Shown: positions 34,602 to 43,775 of the stretch, in pieces
How positions within the stretch are numbered: position 1 is the first letter of the stretch
Layout: each line of letters starts with the position of its first letter
Assembly: GCA_031119395.1 (NCBI GenBank)
Contig: JAVHYA010000002.1
Location: 1-64,000, forward strand
DNA: 64,000 nucleotides
Direction of reading: 5' to 3'
From: Pseudomonadota bacterium
Lineage (GTDB): Bacteria; Pseudomonadota; Gammaproteobacteria; Burkholderiales; Burkholderiaceae_C
Notes under the pieces: model-generated
Databases searched by the model: none
The model's input: the letters and a program-made list of their open reading frames with translations, nothing else
What the model was told of the DNA's origin: nothing
Position numbers and translations under genes: made by a program

Positions 34602-35246
34602 ATGTCCGCCGCCGCCCCCGTCGTCGAAACCCGCCTGCGCGATGCCGACCGCTCGCAGGCGGCGATCCTCCTTGCCGCACGCGACGAGTTCGCCAACCAC
34701 GGCCTGGCCGGTGCAAGGGTCGACCGCATCGCCGAGCGCGCCGACGTCAACAAGCGCCTCATCTACTACTACTTCGGCAGCAAGGACGACCTCTTCCTCG
34801 CGGTGCTCGAGCGCACCTATGCCGACATCCGCGAAGCCGAGCAACGCCTGCACCTCGACGAGGTGGAGCCGGTCGAGGCCATCCGCCAGCTGATCTCGTT
34901 CACCTGGCACTACTACCTCGAACACCCCGAGTTCATCACCCTGCTCAACAGCGAGAACCTGCACAAGGCGGTGCACCTGAAGCGCTCGGAGCGCATCCAG
35001 GAGATGAACTCGCCGCTCGTCCAGCTGCTCGACGGCATCCTCGAGCGCGGCCGGCGCCAGCACCTGTTCCACGCCGGCATCGACCCGATCCAGCTCTACA
35101 TCTCGATCGCGTCGCTGTGCTATTTCTACCTCTCCAACAACCCCACCCTGTCGGCCATCTTCGGCCGTGACCTGCGCGCGCCCAAGGCGATGGCGCAGCG
35201 CCTGTCGCACATGACCGAACTGGTGCTCGGCTACGTGATGCGCTGA
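34602..35246 (+). CDS. TetR-family transcriptional regulator
   Basis: 214 residues. The N-terminal helix-turn-helix lies at about residues 18-65 (AILLAARDEFANHGLAGARV, then ADVNKRLIYYYFGSKDDLF). The C-terminal domain resembles TetR_C_41-type regulators of catabolic genes. It sits between the TPP-enzyme gene (divergent) and the catabolic array (same direction). Two matching operators make self-repression and repression of the array likely. Confidence 0.9.
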   Translation: MSAAAPVVETRLRDADRSQAAILLAARDEFANHGLAGARVDRIAERADVNKRLIYYYFGSKDDLFLAVLERTYADIREAEQRLHLDEVEPVEAIRQLISFTWHYYLEHPEFITLLNSENLHKAVHLKRSERIQEMNSPLVQLLDGILERGRRQHLFHAGIDPIQLYISIASLCYFYLSNNPTLSAIFGRDLRAPKAMAQRLSHMTELVLGYVMR

Positions 35247-35273
35247 CACGGGTATCTACCGAGACGGGCCGCG

Positions 35274-35326
35274 TTGACGGCGTGGCGGCCGGCTCCCTAG
35301 AATTCTTTAATTCACTCTCTGGTGAA
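35274..35326 (+). promoter_or_regulatory. Promoter and operator of the catabolic array
   Basis: TTGACG (35274-35279), 18-base spacer, TAGAAT (35298-35303). The operator TTCAC-TCTCTG-GTGAA (35311-35326) covers the expected transcription start. It matches the tetR-promoter site as AATTMAC-N6-GTGAATW. Confidence 0.75.
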
Positions 35327-35346
35327 TAAAAGAACAGGAGACAAGC

Positions 35347-36318
35347 ATGCGCATTGCCGCACTGGCCGCCACCGCGGCCTTCGTGAGCCTGAGCACCGTT
35401 GGCATCCAGGCCCAGAACGCGTATCCCAGCAAGCCGATCCGCGTGGTCGTGCCCTTCGCCGCGGGCAGCACCACCGACATCATTGCCCGCGCCATCACCG
35501 ACAAGATGGGCCAGAGCATGGGCCAGACGCTGGTGGTGGACAACCGCGGCGGCGCCAGCGGCACCATCGGCCAGCAGGCCGTCGCCACGGCAGCCCCCGA
35601 CGGCTACACCATCCTCATCCACTCGTCCTCGCACACGGTCAGTCCCTCGACCTTCGCGAAGCTGCCCTTCGACACGGTGAACGACTTCGCCGGCGTCACG
35701 CCGATCTCGTCGCTGTCGAACGCCCTGGTGATCTCGCCGGCCAAGAACATCAAGTCGCTGCAGGAACTGCTCGCCGCCGCCCGCGCCAAGCCCGGCAGCC
35801 TGAACTTCGCCTCGGCCGGCCAGGGCAGCGCCACGCACCTCAACGCGGAAAAGTTCAAGCTCGCGGCCAAGATCCAGGCCACCAACATCCCGTTCAAGGG
35901 CTCGGCCGAGGCGGTGACCGAAGTGCTGGCGGGCCGGGTCGACTACTACTTCTCGCCCATCGCGCCGGTCATCGGCCAGATCAAGGACGGCCAGCTCCTG
36001 GCGCTGGCCGTGGGCTCGCCCAAGCGGGCCAGCGCCCTGCCCGAGGTGCCGACCACGGCCGAGGCCGGCGTGCCGGGTTCGGAGTTCAACTTCTGGATCG
36101 GGATGATGGCCCCCGCCAGGACCCCGCGCGAGATCGTCGACCGGCTGCATGCCGAGGTCGAGAAGGCGCTCGCCACCCCCGAGGTCAAGGAACGGTTCGC
36201 CAAGCTGGGCGCCGACCCCTGGACGCTCAAGCCGCGCCAATTCGATGCCTACATCAAGGAAGAGATCGCCAGCAACGCCGACGTGGTGAAGGCCGCGGGC
36301 CTCGCCGGGCAGCAGTGA
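35347..36318 (+). CDS. Bug/TctC-family periplasmic solute-binding protein
   Basis: 323 residues. Signal peptide ending at GIQAQ, then NAYPSKPIRVVVPFAAGSTT and VVDNRGGASGTIG, hallmarks of the Bug family that binds carboxylates or similar ligands. No TctA/TctB membrane partners are nearby, a common situation for Bug proteins. It is the first gene after the TetR operator, so it is probably the most highly induced. It may act as a sensor or feed a remote TctAB. Confidence 0.88.
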   Translation: MRIAALAATAAFVSLSTVGIQAQNAYPSKPIRVVVPFAAGSTTDIIARAITDKMGQSMGQTLVVDNRGGASGTIGQQAVATAAPDGYTILIHSSSHTVSPSTFAKLPFDTVNDFAGVTPISSLSNALVISPAKNIKSLQELLAAARAKPGSLNFASAGQGSATHLNAEKFKLAAKIQATNIPFKGSAEAVTEVLAGRVDYYFSPIAPVIGQIKDGQLLALAVGSPKRASALPEVPTTAEAGVPGSEFNFWIGMMAPARTPREIVDRLHAEVEKALATPEVKERFAKLGADPWTLKPRQFDAYIKEEIASNADVVKAAGLAGQQ

Positions 36319-36340
36319 CACCACACAGGAGCACAGCGCC

Positions 36341-37078
36341 ATGGACGCCTACGACGTCGCCTACTACCGGCACCACGGCCACCTCACGGTGAACCATGTC
36401 TTCGAGCCCGGCGAGATGGACGCGGTGGTGCGCGACATCGAGCAGTGGGGCGAGAGCTTCCTCGCCGGCCTGCCGGAGCAGCAGCGCGCCTGGTACATCG
36501 ACGGCGGCGTGCAGGCGCGCACCGTGCTTCGCAAGCTCGACAACCCCCATTTCCACCGCCCCGCCGTGCAGGCGCTGGCCCGCGACCGGCGCCTGCTGGA
36601 CCACGTCGAGACCCTGATCGGCCCGGGCGTGTCGGTGTACTTCAGCCAGATCTTCTTCAAGCCGCCCGAAGGCGGTGGGCCGAAGCCGGCGCACCAGGAC
36701 AACTTCTACTTCGGACCGGCCGACCCGGAAGGCATGGTCACTGCCTGGATCGCGCTGGACGACGCCACGCTGGAGAACGGCTGCCTGTACTTCGGCGACG
36801 GCACCAACCTCGGCCCCGTCTACACCCATTTCGCGCCCGAGAACGAGCCCTACAACCTGCAGATTCCGCCCGAGATCCTCGACAGGCAGCCGATGACGCC
36901 CGCCCCCGTGCGCAAGGGCGGCGTGAGCTTCCACCACGGCAACACCTTCCACCATTCCGGCCCCAACCACAGCAGCAAGTGGCGCCGCGCCTGCGCCCTG
37001 CACTTCGTCAGCAACGCGAACAGCTTCGACAACCCGGCGCTGCCCTACGACCACTCCCTGAAGTTCCAGGTGTCCTGA
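36341..37078 (+). CDS. Phytanoyl-CoA dioxygenase (PhyH) family protein
   Basis: 245 residues. A non-haem Fe(II)/2-oxoglutarate dioxygenase: iron ligands in PAHQDNFYF (HxD) and FHHSGPNHSSKWRRA (distal His and the 2-oxoglutarate arginine). Such enzymes hydroxylate small carbon compounds. It lies 22 bases after the binding-protein gene and is probably the first step applied to the imported compound. Confidence 0.85.
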   Translation: MDAYDVAYYRHHGHLTVNHVFEPGEMDAVVRDIEQWGESFLAGLPEQQRAWYIDGGVQARTVLRKLDNPHFHRPAVQALARDRRLLDHVETLIGPGVSVYFSQIFFKPPEGGGPKPAHQDNFYFGPADPEGMVTAWIALDDATLENGCLYFGDGTNLGPVYTHFAPENEPYNLQIPPEILDRQPMTPAPVRKGGVSFHHGNTFHHSGPNHSSKWRRACALHFVSNANSFDNPALPYDHSLKFQVS

Positions 37079-37080
37079 CA

Positions 37081-37145
37081 TGAAGCCTCCACGCTCATCG
37101 CTTCCCCCCAAGGGGGCACGTCAATGCCTTCGGGCGGCCGGGCGC
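37081..37145. repeat. Second type of dispersed GC-rich repeat
   Basis: ATGAAGCCTCCACGCTCATCG then CCCCCCAAGGGGG and GCCTTCGGGCGGCC. It resembles a CCCCCAAGGGGG-type intergenic repeat known to me from Comamonadaceae. Only one copy was seen here, between the PhyH and permease genes. Confidence 0.45.
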
Positions 37146-37152
37146 CACTGAC

Positions 37153-37935
37153 ATGAGTCGCTGGATCACCCACCCCGCCGCGCGGCCCTTCTGGCTGCTG
37201 CTGGTCCTGCTGATCCTGTGGGACCTGCTGGTGCGCATCTTCAAGATCCCGCCCTACCTGATCCCGCCGCCGATGGCCGTCATCAAGCAGCTCGGCGCCG
37301 ACTGGTCGATGCTGCTCCAGCAGAGCCTGCCGACGCTCTACGCGACCCTGGGCGGCTTCGTCGCCTCGGCGCTCATCGGCGTGCCGATCGCCATGTGGAT
37401 CGCCTACTCGCGCACGGTCGAGAGCTTCGTCTACCCCCTGCTGGTGTTCTCGCAGTCGATTCCCAAGGTCGCCGTCGCGCCGCTCTTCGTGGTGTGGTTC
37501 GGCTTCGGCATCGTGCCCAAGGTCATCGCCGCCTTCCTGCTGGGCTTCTTCCCGGTGGTGGTGTCGACGGTGCAGGGCTTCAAGTCGGTCGAGCCCGACG
37601 TGATCGACCTGGCGCGTTCGATGGGTGCCGGGCCGATGAAGATCTTCCTCAAGTTCCGGCTGCCCCAGGCCCTGCCGGCGATCTTCAGCGGCCTGAAGGT
37701 CTCGGTCACGCTGGCCGTGGTCGGTGCGGTGGTCGGCGAGTTCGTCGGCTCCAACTCCGGCCTGGGCTTCGTGCTGCAGCGCGCGACCGGCACCTTCGAC
37801 CTGCCGCTGATGTTCGCCGCCCTGGTGGTGCTCTCGATGATGGGCGTGATCCTGTTCCTCATCGTCGAGCTGGTGGAGCGCTGGCTGATGCCCTGGCACG
37901 CCTCGCAACGCCACGACCTGCAGGCCACCGCCTGA
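37153..37935 (+). CDS. ABC importer permease, nitrate/sulfonate/NMT1 type
   Basis: 260 residues with six helices and the EAA loop (DLARSMGAGPMKIFLKFRLP). It belongs with SsuC/TauC-like permeases. With the two following genes it forms a complete importer: one permease (homodimer), one binding protein, one ATPase. Confidence 0.9.
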   Translation: MSRWITHPAARPFWLLLVLLILWDLLVRIFKIPPYLIPPPMAVIKQLGADWSMLLQQSLPTLYATLGGFVASALIGVPIAMWIAYSRTVESFVYPLLVFSQSIPKVAVAPLFVVWFGFGIVPKVIAAFLLGFFPVVVSTVQGFKSVEPDVIDLARSMGAGPMKIFLKFRLPQALPAIFSGLKVSVTLAVVGAVVGEFVGSNSGLGFVLQRATGTFDLPLMFAALVVLSMMGVILFLIVELVERWLMPWHASQRHDLQATA

Positions 37936-37977
37936 CGCCTCTTTCGTTCCCCGCACCACAACCACACGGAGACACGC

Positions 37978-38976
37978 ATGCAACGACGCAAACTCATCGG
38001 CGCCACCTGCGCCGCCGCCCTCGCCCTGGGCATGGCAACCAGCGCAGTGGCGCAGACGCGCGAGAAGGTGACGCTGCTCTTGAACTGGTACGTCTACAGC
38101 GAGCACGCGCCCTTCTTCATGGGCAAGGCCAAGGGCTTCTACGAGGCCGAGGGCATCGACCTCGACATCCAGGAAGGCCGTGGGTCGGCGGTGTCGATCC
38201 AGGCCGTGGCCGCCAACTCCGCGACCTTCGGCTACGTCGACGTGCCCACCATGATCCGCGCCGCCACCAAGGGCGCGCCGGTCAAGGCCGTGGGTGTGGC
38301 GCTGCAGGTCAGCCCCATGTCGGTGATGGGCCTGGCCGAGAAGAACATCAAGACGCCCAAGGACATCGTCGGCAAGACGGTGGCCATGACGCCCGGCGAC
38401 TCGATGAGCCAGATCTGGCCGCTGTTCCTCAAGAAGACCGGCCTCAAGGAAGGCGACTACAAGGTCGTCTCCGGCGACGCGCAGACCAAGCTCAACGCCG
38501 TCATCAACGGCCAGGCCGACCTGCTGCTGGGCTACCTGATGGACCAGAACATCAAGGTGCAGGACGCGACCAAGAAGCCGGTGCAGGTGATCCGCTTCGC
38601 CGACTACGGCATCGAGATGGTGAGCTCGGGCATCGTGGCCAACAAGGACACGCTCGCCAACAAGGGCGACCTGGTCAAGCGCTTCATGCGTGCCACCACC
38701 AAGGCCTTCGAAGCGACCGAGAAGGACCCGGAAGGCGCGATCGACGCGATGCTCAAGGCCAACGCCAAGGCCGGCCAGCGCGACACGCTGATCATCGGGA
38801 TCAAGCTGACCACGCCGCTCTACCACACGGCCGAGACCAAGAACCTGCGGCCGCTGCGCGCCTCGATGAAAGACATCGACGCCTCGCTCGACCTGCTGGT
38901 GCAGTACGGCGGACTCGACGCGTCGCTGCGCGGCAAGGCCGACGACTGGGTGACCAACGACTTCCTGCCGCAGTAA
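37978..38976 (+). CDS. ABC importer binding protein, NMT1/SsuA type
   Basis: 332 residues with a signal peptide (ending SAVAQ) and an NMT1/THI5-like fold: LLLNWYVYSEHAPFFMGKAKGFYEAEG, seen as two segments, and the ligand loop EGRGSAVSIQAVAANSATFG. Family members bind pyrimidine precursors, sulfonates or riboflavin-like molecules. An AGACACGC spacer precedes the ATG. The ligand is probably the substrate of the enzymes encoded downstream. Confidence 0.88.
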   Translation: MQRRKLIGATCAAALALGMATSAVAQTREKVTLLLNWYVYSEHAPFFMGKAKGFYEAEGIDLDIQEGRGSAVSIQAVAANSATFGYVDVPTMIRAATKGAPVKAVGVALQVSPMSVMGLAEKNIKTPKDIVGKTVAMTPGDSMSQIWPLFLKKTGLKEGDYKVVSGDAQTKLNAVINGQADLLLGYLMDQNIKVQDATKKPVQVIRFADYGIEMVSSGIVANKDTLANKGDLVKRFMRATTKAFEATEKDPEGAIDAMLKANAKAGQRDTLIIGIKLTTPLYHTAETKNLRPLRASMKDIDASLDLLVQYGGLDASLRGKADDWVTNDFLPQ

Positions 38977-39014
38977 GACGCCCTTTCCCCCGCTCCCCAG
39001 CCAAGCCCGATCCG

Positions 39015-39863
39015 ATGAGTGCCGTTCCCACCAACGTCGTTCCCTTCGATGCGCCCGGCGCCGGCCGCGGCGCCGAGCACGCCCTGCGCGAGGTGCTGAT
39101 CGAGGGCCGCGGCGTCAGCAAGACCTACCGCACCCGCGAGGGCGAGGTCGAGACCCTCAAGCCGCTGGACTTCGACATCCGCGCCGGCGAGTTCGTCTCG
39201 GTCGTCGGCCCCTCGGGCTGCGGCAAGAGCACGCTGATGAAGATGGTCGCGGGCCTGTTGCCGATCAGCGGCGGCGACCTGCGCCTGGCCGGCCATACCG
39301 TCAAGGGGCCGCAGACCGACGTGGGGATCGTGTTCCAGAACGCCCTGCTGCTGCCCTGGCGGCGGGTCATCGACAACATCCTGCTGCAGGCGGAGATCCG
39401 CCGCATGCCCATGGCCGCGGCGCGCCGCCGGGCCGAGGAATTGATGGCGATGGCGGGGCTCCAGGGCTTCGAGCACAAGTACCCGTGGCAGTTGTCGGGC
39501 GGCATGCAGCAGCGCGTGGCCATCCTGCGCGCGCTGCTGCACGACCCGCCGGTGCTGCTGATGGACGAGCCCTTCGGCGCGCTCGACGCCATGACGCGCG
39601 AGCGCATGAACCTCGAGCTGCAGCGCATCTGGATGAGCGCCGGCAAGACGGTGCTGCTGATCACGCACAGCATCCCCGAGGCGGTGTTCCTGTCCGACCG
39701 GGTGCTCGTGATGAGCGAACGACCCGGCCAGATCGCGGCGGCCTACGACATCGACCTGCCCCGCCCGCGGCCGCTCGACGTGATGGGCCACGAACGCTTC
39801 GCGGCCTACACCCGCACCCTGCGCGCCCACTTCTTCGCCCAGGGCAACCTGGACGCGCACTGA
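39015..39863 (+). CDS. ABC importer ATPase, SsuB/TauB type
   Basis: 282 residues. Walker A GPSGCGKST, Q-loop VFQNALLLPW, signature LSGGMQQRVAILRAL, Walker B VLLMDEPFGALD, and switch LITHSIPEAVFL, all as in nitrate/sulfonate-type ATPases. Completes the importer begun at 37153. Confidence 0.92.
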   Translation: MSAVPTNVVPFDAPGAGRGAEHALREVLIEGRGVSKTYRTREGEVETLKPLDFDIRAGEFVSVVGPSGCGKSTLMKMVAGLLPISGGDLRLAGHTVKGPQTDVGIVFQNALLLPWRRVIDNILLQAEIRRMPMAAARRRAEELMAMAGLQGFEHKYPWQLSGGMQQRVAILRALLHDPPVLLMDEPFGALDAMTRERMNLELQRIWMSAGKTVLLITHSIPEAVFLSDRVLVMSERPGQIAAAYDIDLPRPRPLDVMGHERFAAYTRTLRAHFFAQGNLDAH

Positions 39864-39892
39864 GGCGCCGCCCGGCCCTTCCCGCTCCCGTG

Positions 39893-41323
39893 ATGGCCAC
39901 CGCCACCAATGCCCCGGCACCCATGCTGCGCGTGCTCGGCGTCGAAGCCGGCGTGCGCGACATGCACCTGCGCCTGCCCTTCAAGTTCGGCGCCGTCGTG
40001 CTCACGCGCTGCCCGCAACTGTTCGTGCGGGCCACGGTCGAGGTGGCCGGCCTGGGCACGGCCACGGGCTTCAGCGCCGAGATGATGGTGCCGCGCTGGT
40101 TCGACAAGCGGCCCGCCCGCAGCCAGGCCGACAACGTGCAGGATCTCCAGGCCAGCCTGGCGCGCGCCGTCGACGCCTACAGCGGCGATGCGCCGGCCAC
40201 CGCCTTCGGGCTCTTCGAGCGCCACTACCAAGCGCTGATGGCCGCCGGCGCCGCACGGGGAGAAACCGCCCTGTCCTCGGCCTACGGACAGGCGGTGCTG
40301 GACCGTGCGGTGCTGGACGCGCTGTGCCGCGCCGCCGGGTGCAACATCGCCGCCGGCCTGCGCCGCAACATCGCCGGCCTGGCCGACACGCCGCTGGCGC
40401 CCGAGCTCGCCGGTTTCGACTGGCCGGCCTGGCTGGCCGCGCGTCGGCCGGCAGAAACGATCGAGGCGCGGCACACGGTCGGGATGCTCGATGCGCTGGA
40501 TGCCGACCCGGACGCCGACCCCGCGGCGCTGCCCGTGCACCTGCCGGACGTCGTGCGCCGCTACGGCCACCGCAGCTTCAAGGTCAAGCTGGGCGGCGAC
40601 CCTGCCGCCGACATCGACCGTCTGGACGCGGTGCTGTCCGTGCTCGACGCCATCGCGCCCGGCCACCGCTTCAGCCTCGACGGCAACGAGCAATATGCGG
40701 GCGTCGATCCGCTCGCCGATCTGTTCGAACGCCTTCGCGCCCTGCCCCGCCTGGCCGCACGGCCGAAGGCGCTGCTCTACATCGAGCAGCCGCTGGCGCG
40801 CGATGCCGACCTCGACGCGCCGCTGCGCACGCTCGACGCCCCCGCACCGCTGCTGCTGGACGAGGGCGACGGCACGCTCGATGCCTTTCCGCGCGCCGTG
40901 GCGCAGGGCTGGCAGGGCGTGTCGAGCAAGGGCTGCAAAGGCGTCTACAAGGCCTTGATCCATCGCGCGCGCTGCGAGCGCAGCGGCGGCATGCTCTTCA
41001 TGTCGGCCGAGGACCTCACCTGCCAGGCCGGCCTGGCGGTGCAGCAGGACCTGGCCATCGCGGCGCTGCTGGGCCTCACGCACTGCGAGCGCAACGGCCA
41101 CCACTACGTCGACGGCTTCGGCCCGGCGCCCCGGGCCGAGGCCGAGCGCTTCGCCGCCGCCCATCCCGATCTCTACCGCCACGAAGGCGGGCAGGTCCGC
41201 CTGGCCATCGCGGACGGCCGGCTGCAGCTCGGCAGCCTGCTCGCAGCCACCGGCTTCGCGCACGCGGCCGACCCCCACTTCGACCACCTTCAACCCCTCG
41301 AGCGCGCCGCCGAACTGGTCTAG
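39893..41323 (+). CDS. Enolase-superfamily (mandelate racemase-like) enzyme
   Basis: 476 residues. The TIM-barrel active site is visible: base lysines in SFKVKLGGDP, metal ligands in SLDGNEQ and YIEQPL, and DEGDG. The capping domain is at the N-terminus (TRCPQLFVRATVEV). The protein is longer than typical acid-sugar dehydratases (about 400). Likely a dehydratase or racemase of a hydroxy-acid in the unknown pathway. In-frame GTG directly before the ATG is an alternative start. Confidence 0.83.
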   Translation: MATATNAPAPMLRVLGVEAGVRDMHLRLPFKFGAVVLTRCPQLFVRATVEVAGLGTATGFSAEMMVPRWFDKRPARSQADNVQDLQASLARAVDAYSGDAPATAFGLFERHYQALMAAGAARGETALSSAYGQAVLDRAVLDALCRAAGCNIAAGLRRNIAGLADTPLAPELAGFDWPAWLAARRPAETIEARHTVGMLDALDADPDADPAALPVHLPDVVRRYGHRSFKVKLGGDPAADIDRLDAVLSVLDAIAPGHRFSLDGNEQYAGVDPLADLFERLRALPRLAARPKALLYIEQPLARDADLDAPLRTLDAPAPLLLDEGDGTLDAFPRAVAQGWQGVSSKGCKGVYKALIHRARCERSGGMLFMSAEDLTCQAGLAVQQDLAIAALLGLTHCERNGHHYVDGFGPAPRAEAERFAAAHPDLYRHEGGQVRLAIADGRLQLGSLLAATGFAHAADPHFDHLQPLERAAELV

Positions 41324-41359
41324 CGCGCGACCGCCACCCGTCATTCCAGGAGGAACACC

Positions 41360-42523
41360 ATGGCACAACAACGGCTCGGACTCATCATGCACGGCGTCAC
41401 CGGGCGCATGGGCATGAACCAGCACCTCATCCGCTCGATCTGCGCCATCCGCGCCGAAGGCGGCGTCACGCTGTCGAACGGCGACAAGGTGATGCCCGAC
41501 CCCATCCTCATCGGCCGCAACGCCGAGAAGATCGAGGCCTTGGCCAAGGCCCACGGCATCGAGCGCTGGGGCACCGACCTGGAGGCCGCGCTGGCCAACC
41601 AGGACGACGCGATCTTCTTCGACGCCGGCACCACCCAGATGCGCCCGCAGCTGCTGGCCCAGGCCATCCGCGCCGGCAAGCACGTCTACTGCGAGAAGCC
41701 CATCGCCACCAACCTCAACGAGGCGGTGGAGATCGCGCGCCTGGCGCAGGGCTCGGGCCTGAAGCACGGTGCCGTGCAGGACAAGCTCTTCCTGCCCGGC
41801 CTGCGCAAGCTCGACATGCTGCGCCGCGCCGGCTTCTTCGGCCGCATGCTGAGCGTGCGCCTGGAGTTCGGCTACTGGGTCTTCGAAGGCGACCTGCAGC
41901 CCATCCAGAGGCCGAGCTGGAACTACCGCAAGGAAGACGGCGGCGGGATGATCCTGGACATGATGTGCCACTGGCGCTACGTGCTGGACAACCTCTTCGG
42001 CGAGGTGAAGTCGGTGAGCTGCCTGGGCACCACGCACATCCCCAAGCGCTGGGACGAGGCCGGCGAGCCCTACGCGGCCACCGCCGACGACGCGGCCTAC
42101 GCCACGGTGGAGCTGACCGGACACAACGGCGAGCCGGTGATCGCGCAGATCAACATGAGCTGGGTCACGCGCGTGCGGCGCGACGACCTCGTGACCTTCC
42201 ACGTCGACGGCACCGACGGCTCGGCCGTCGCCGGCCTGCAGAGCTGCCGCGCCCAGTCGCGCGTGGCCACGCCGCGCCCGGTGTGGAACCCCGACATCAA
42301 GCAGACCATGAACTTCTTCGACCAGTGGCAGGAGATTCCGGACTCGCAGGTCTACGACAACGGCTTCAAGATCCAGTGGGAACACTTCATCCGCCACGTG
42401 GTCGAGAACGCGCCGTACAGGTGGACGCTCCCCGAGGGCGCCAAGGGCGTACAGCTGGTCGAGGCCGCGCTGCAAAGCTGGGACGAGCGCCGCTGGATCG
42501 ACGTGCCGACGCTACAGATTTGA
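41360..42523 (+). CDS. Gfo/Idh/MocA-family oxidoreductase
   Basis: 387 residues with an N-terminal Rossmann fold (LIMHGVTGRMGMNQHL), the family EKP motif in HVYCEKPIATNLNEAV, and GGGMILDMMCHWRYVLDNLFG in the substrate domain. Such enzymes oxidise sugars or inositols with NAD(P). The subgroup with GYWVFEGD is usually linked to DUF993, as here. The TGA stop and the last codons (TLQI) are provided by repeat copy 8, so the C-terminus was set or altered by that insertion. Confidence 0.87.
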   Translation: MAQQRLGLIMHGVTGRMGMNQHLIRSICAIRAEGGVTLSNGDKVMPDPILIGRNAEKIEALAKAHGIERWGTDLEAALANQDDAIFFDAGTTQMRPQLLAQAIRAGKHVYCEKPIATNLNEAVEIARLAQGSGLKHGAVQDKLFLPGLRKLDMLRRAGFFGRMLSVRLEFGYWVFEGDLQPIQRPSWNYRKEDGGGMILDMMCHWRYVLDNLFGEVKSVSCLGTTHIPKRWDEAGEPYAATADDAAYATVELTGHNGEPVIAQINMSWVTRVRRDDLVTFHVDGTDGSAVAGLQSCRAQSRVATPRPVWNPDIKQTMNFFDQWQEIPDSQVYDNGFKIQWEHFIRHVVENAPYRWTLPEGAKGVQLVEAALQSWDERRWIDVPTLQI

Positions 42524-42572
42524 TAGCTGCCTGCGCCCGCCCCGCGGGCGCTGCAGCCCGATTTGGCTTGAA
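42511..42572 (+). repeat. Dispersed palindromic repeat, copy 8 (supplies a stop codon)
   Basis: GCTACAGATTTGATAGC at 42511-42527, then TGCCTGCGCCCGCC, GCGGGCGCTGCAGCCCG and ATTTGGCTTGAA. The TGA inside the palindrome is the stop of the Gfo/Idh gene. Confidence 0.8.
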
Positions 42573-42590
42573 TTTCCCTGGATCCCGCCC

Positions 42591-43775
42591 ATGGCCCTGA
42601 CCCTCACCCTTCCGACGCCGGACCGCGCACTGGCGGCCTACACGCTGCGCGGCCACCCGCCCGTCGAGCCTGCACCGGGCGTCAAGTTCAACCGCATCGC
42701 CTATTCGGCCGCCCATGTCGTCTCCGACCCGCTCGCAGCCGTCGACCCGTGGCTGACCGCCGCCGTCGACTGGGACGCCACGATCGCCTACCGGCGGCAC
42801 CTGTGGTCGCTGGGCCTGGGCGTGGCCGAAGCCATGGACACTGCACAGCGCGGCATGGGCCTGGACTGGCCGAGCTCACTGGAACTGATCCGCCGCTCGC
42901 TCGACGCCGCCAAGGACGTGCCCGGCGCGCTCGTCGCCTCCGGTTGCGGCACCGACCACCTGAACCTTGACGAGGTGAAGAGCGTCGACGACGTGATCCG
43001 CGGCTACGAGGAACAGATGGCCGCCATCGAGAAACTCGGCGGCAAGCTCATCGTCATGGCCAGCCGCGCGCTCGCCCGCGTGGCGAAGAGCCCGGCCGAC
43101 TACGAGCGCGTGTACGACCGCGTGCTGGGCCAGGCGAAGCAGCCGGTCGTGCTGCACTGGCTGGGCGACATGTTCGACCCGGCCCTCAAGGGCTACTGGG
43201 GCACCACCGACCTCGACGCCGCGATGGACACCGCCTTGGGCATCATCGCCGCGCACCCCGACAAGGTCGACGGCATCAAGATCTCGCTGCTGGACAAGGA
43301 CAAGGAGATCGCCATGCGCCGGCGCCTCGCACCGGGCGTGCGCATGTACACCGGCGACGATTTCAACTACGCCGAGCTGATCGCCGGCGACGGCCACGGC
43401 AGCGAGCCCACGCACGGCAAGAGCGATGCCCTGCTGGGCATCTTCGACGCCATCGCGCCGGCGGCCAGCGCCGCGCTGGGCGAGCTGGCGCAGGGCAGGC
43501 CGGACCGCTTCCATGCCATCCTGGGCCCCACCGTGCCGCTGTCGCGCCACATCTTCCAGGCGCCCACGCGCTTCTACAAGACGGGCGTGGTCTTCATGGC
43601 CTGGCTCAACGGCCACCAGTCGCACTTCACGATGGTGGGCGGCCAGCAGAGCACGCGCTCGCTGCAGCACCTCGCCGAGTTGTTCCGCCTGGCCGACGCG
43701 GCCGACCTGCTGCAGCAGCCCGAGCTGGCGGTGCGGCGCATGAAGGCGCTGCTGGCCATGCACGGCGTGGAATGA
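42591..43775 (+). CDS. DUF993 (dihydrodipicolinate-synthase-like) protein
   Basis: 394 residues. A TIM-barrel protein of the DUF993 family, distantly related to DapA-type aldolases; no activity is established to my knowledge. Features are VVLHWLGDMFDPALKGYWG, KVDGIKISLLD (a lysine that could form the Schiff base) and YTGDDFNYAELIAGDG. In this operon it follows a dehydrogenase and precedes an isomerase with a 4-base overlap, so a retro-aldol step is the natural guess. Confidence 0.85.
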   Translation: MALTLTLPTPDRALAAYTLRGHPPVEPAPGVKFNRIAYSAAHVVSDPLAAVDPWLTAAVDWDATIAYRRHLWSLGLGVAEAMDTAQRGMGLDWPSSLELIRRSLDAAKDVPGALVASGCGTDHLNLDEVKSVDDVIRGYEEQMAAIEKLGGKLIVMASRALARVAKSPADYERVYDRVLGQAKQPVVLHWLGDMFDPALKGYWGTTDLDAAMDTALGIIAAHPDKVDGIKISLLDKDKEIAMRRRLAPGVRMYTGDDFNYAELIAGDGHGSEPTHGKSDALLGIFDAIAPAASAALGELAQGRPDRFHAILGPTVPLSRHIFQAPTRFYKTGVVFMAWLNGHQSHFTMVGGQQSTRSLQHLAELFRLADAADLLQQPELAVRRMKALLAMHGVE

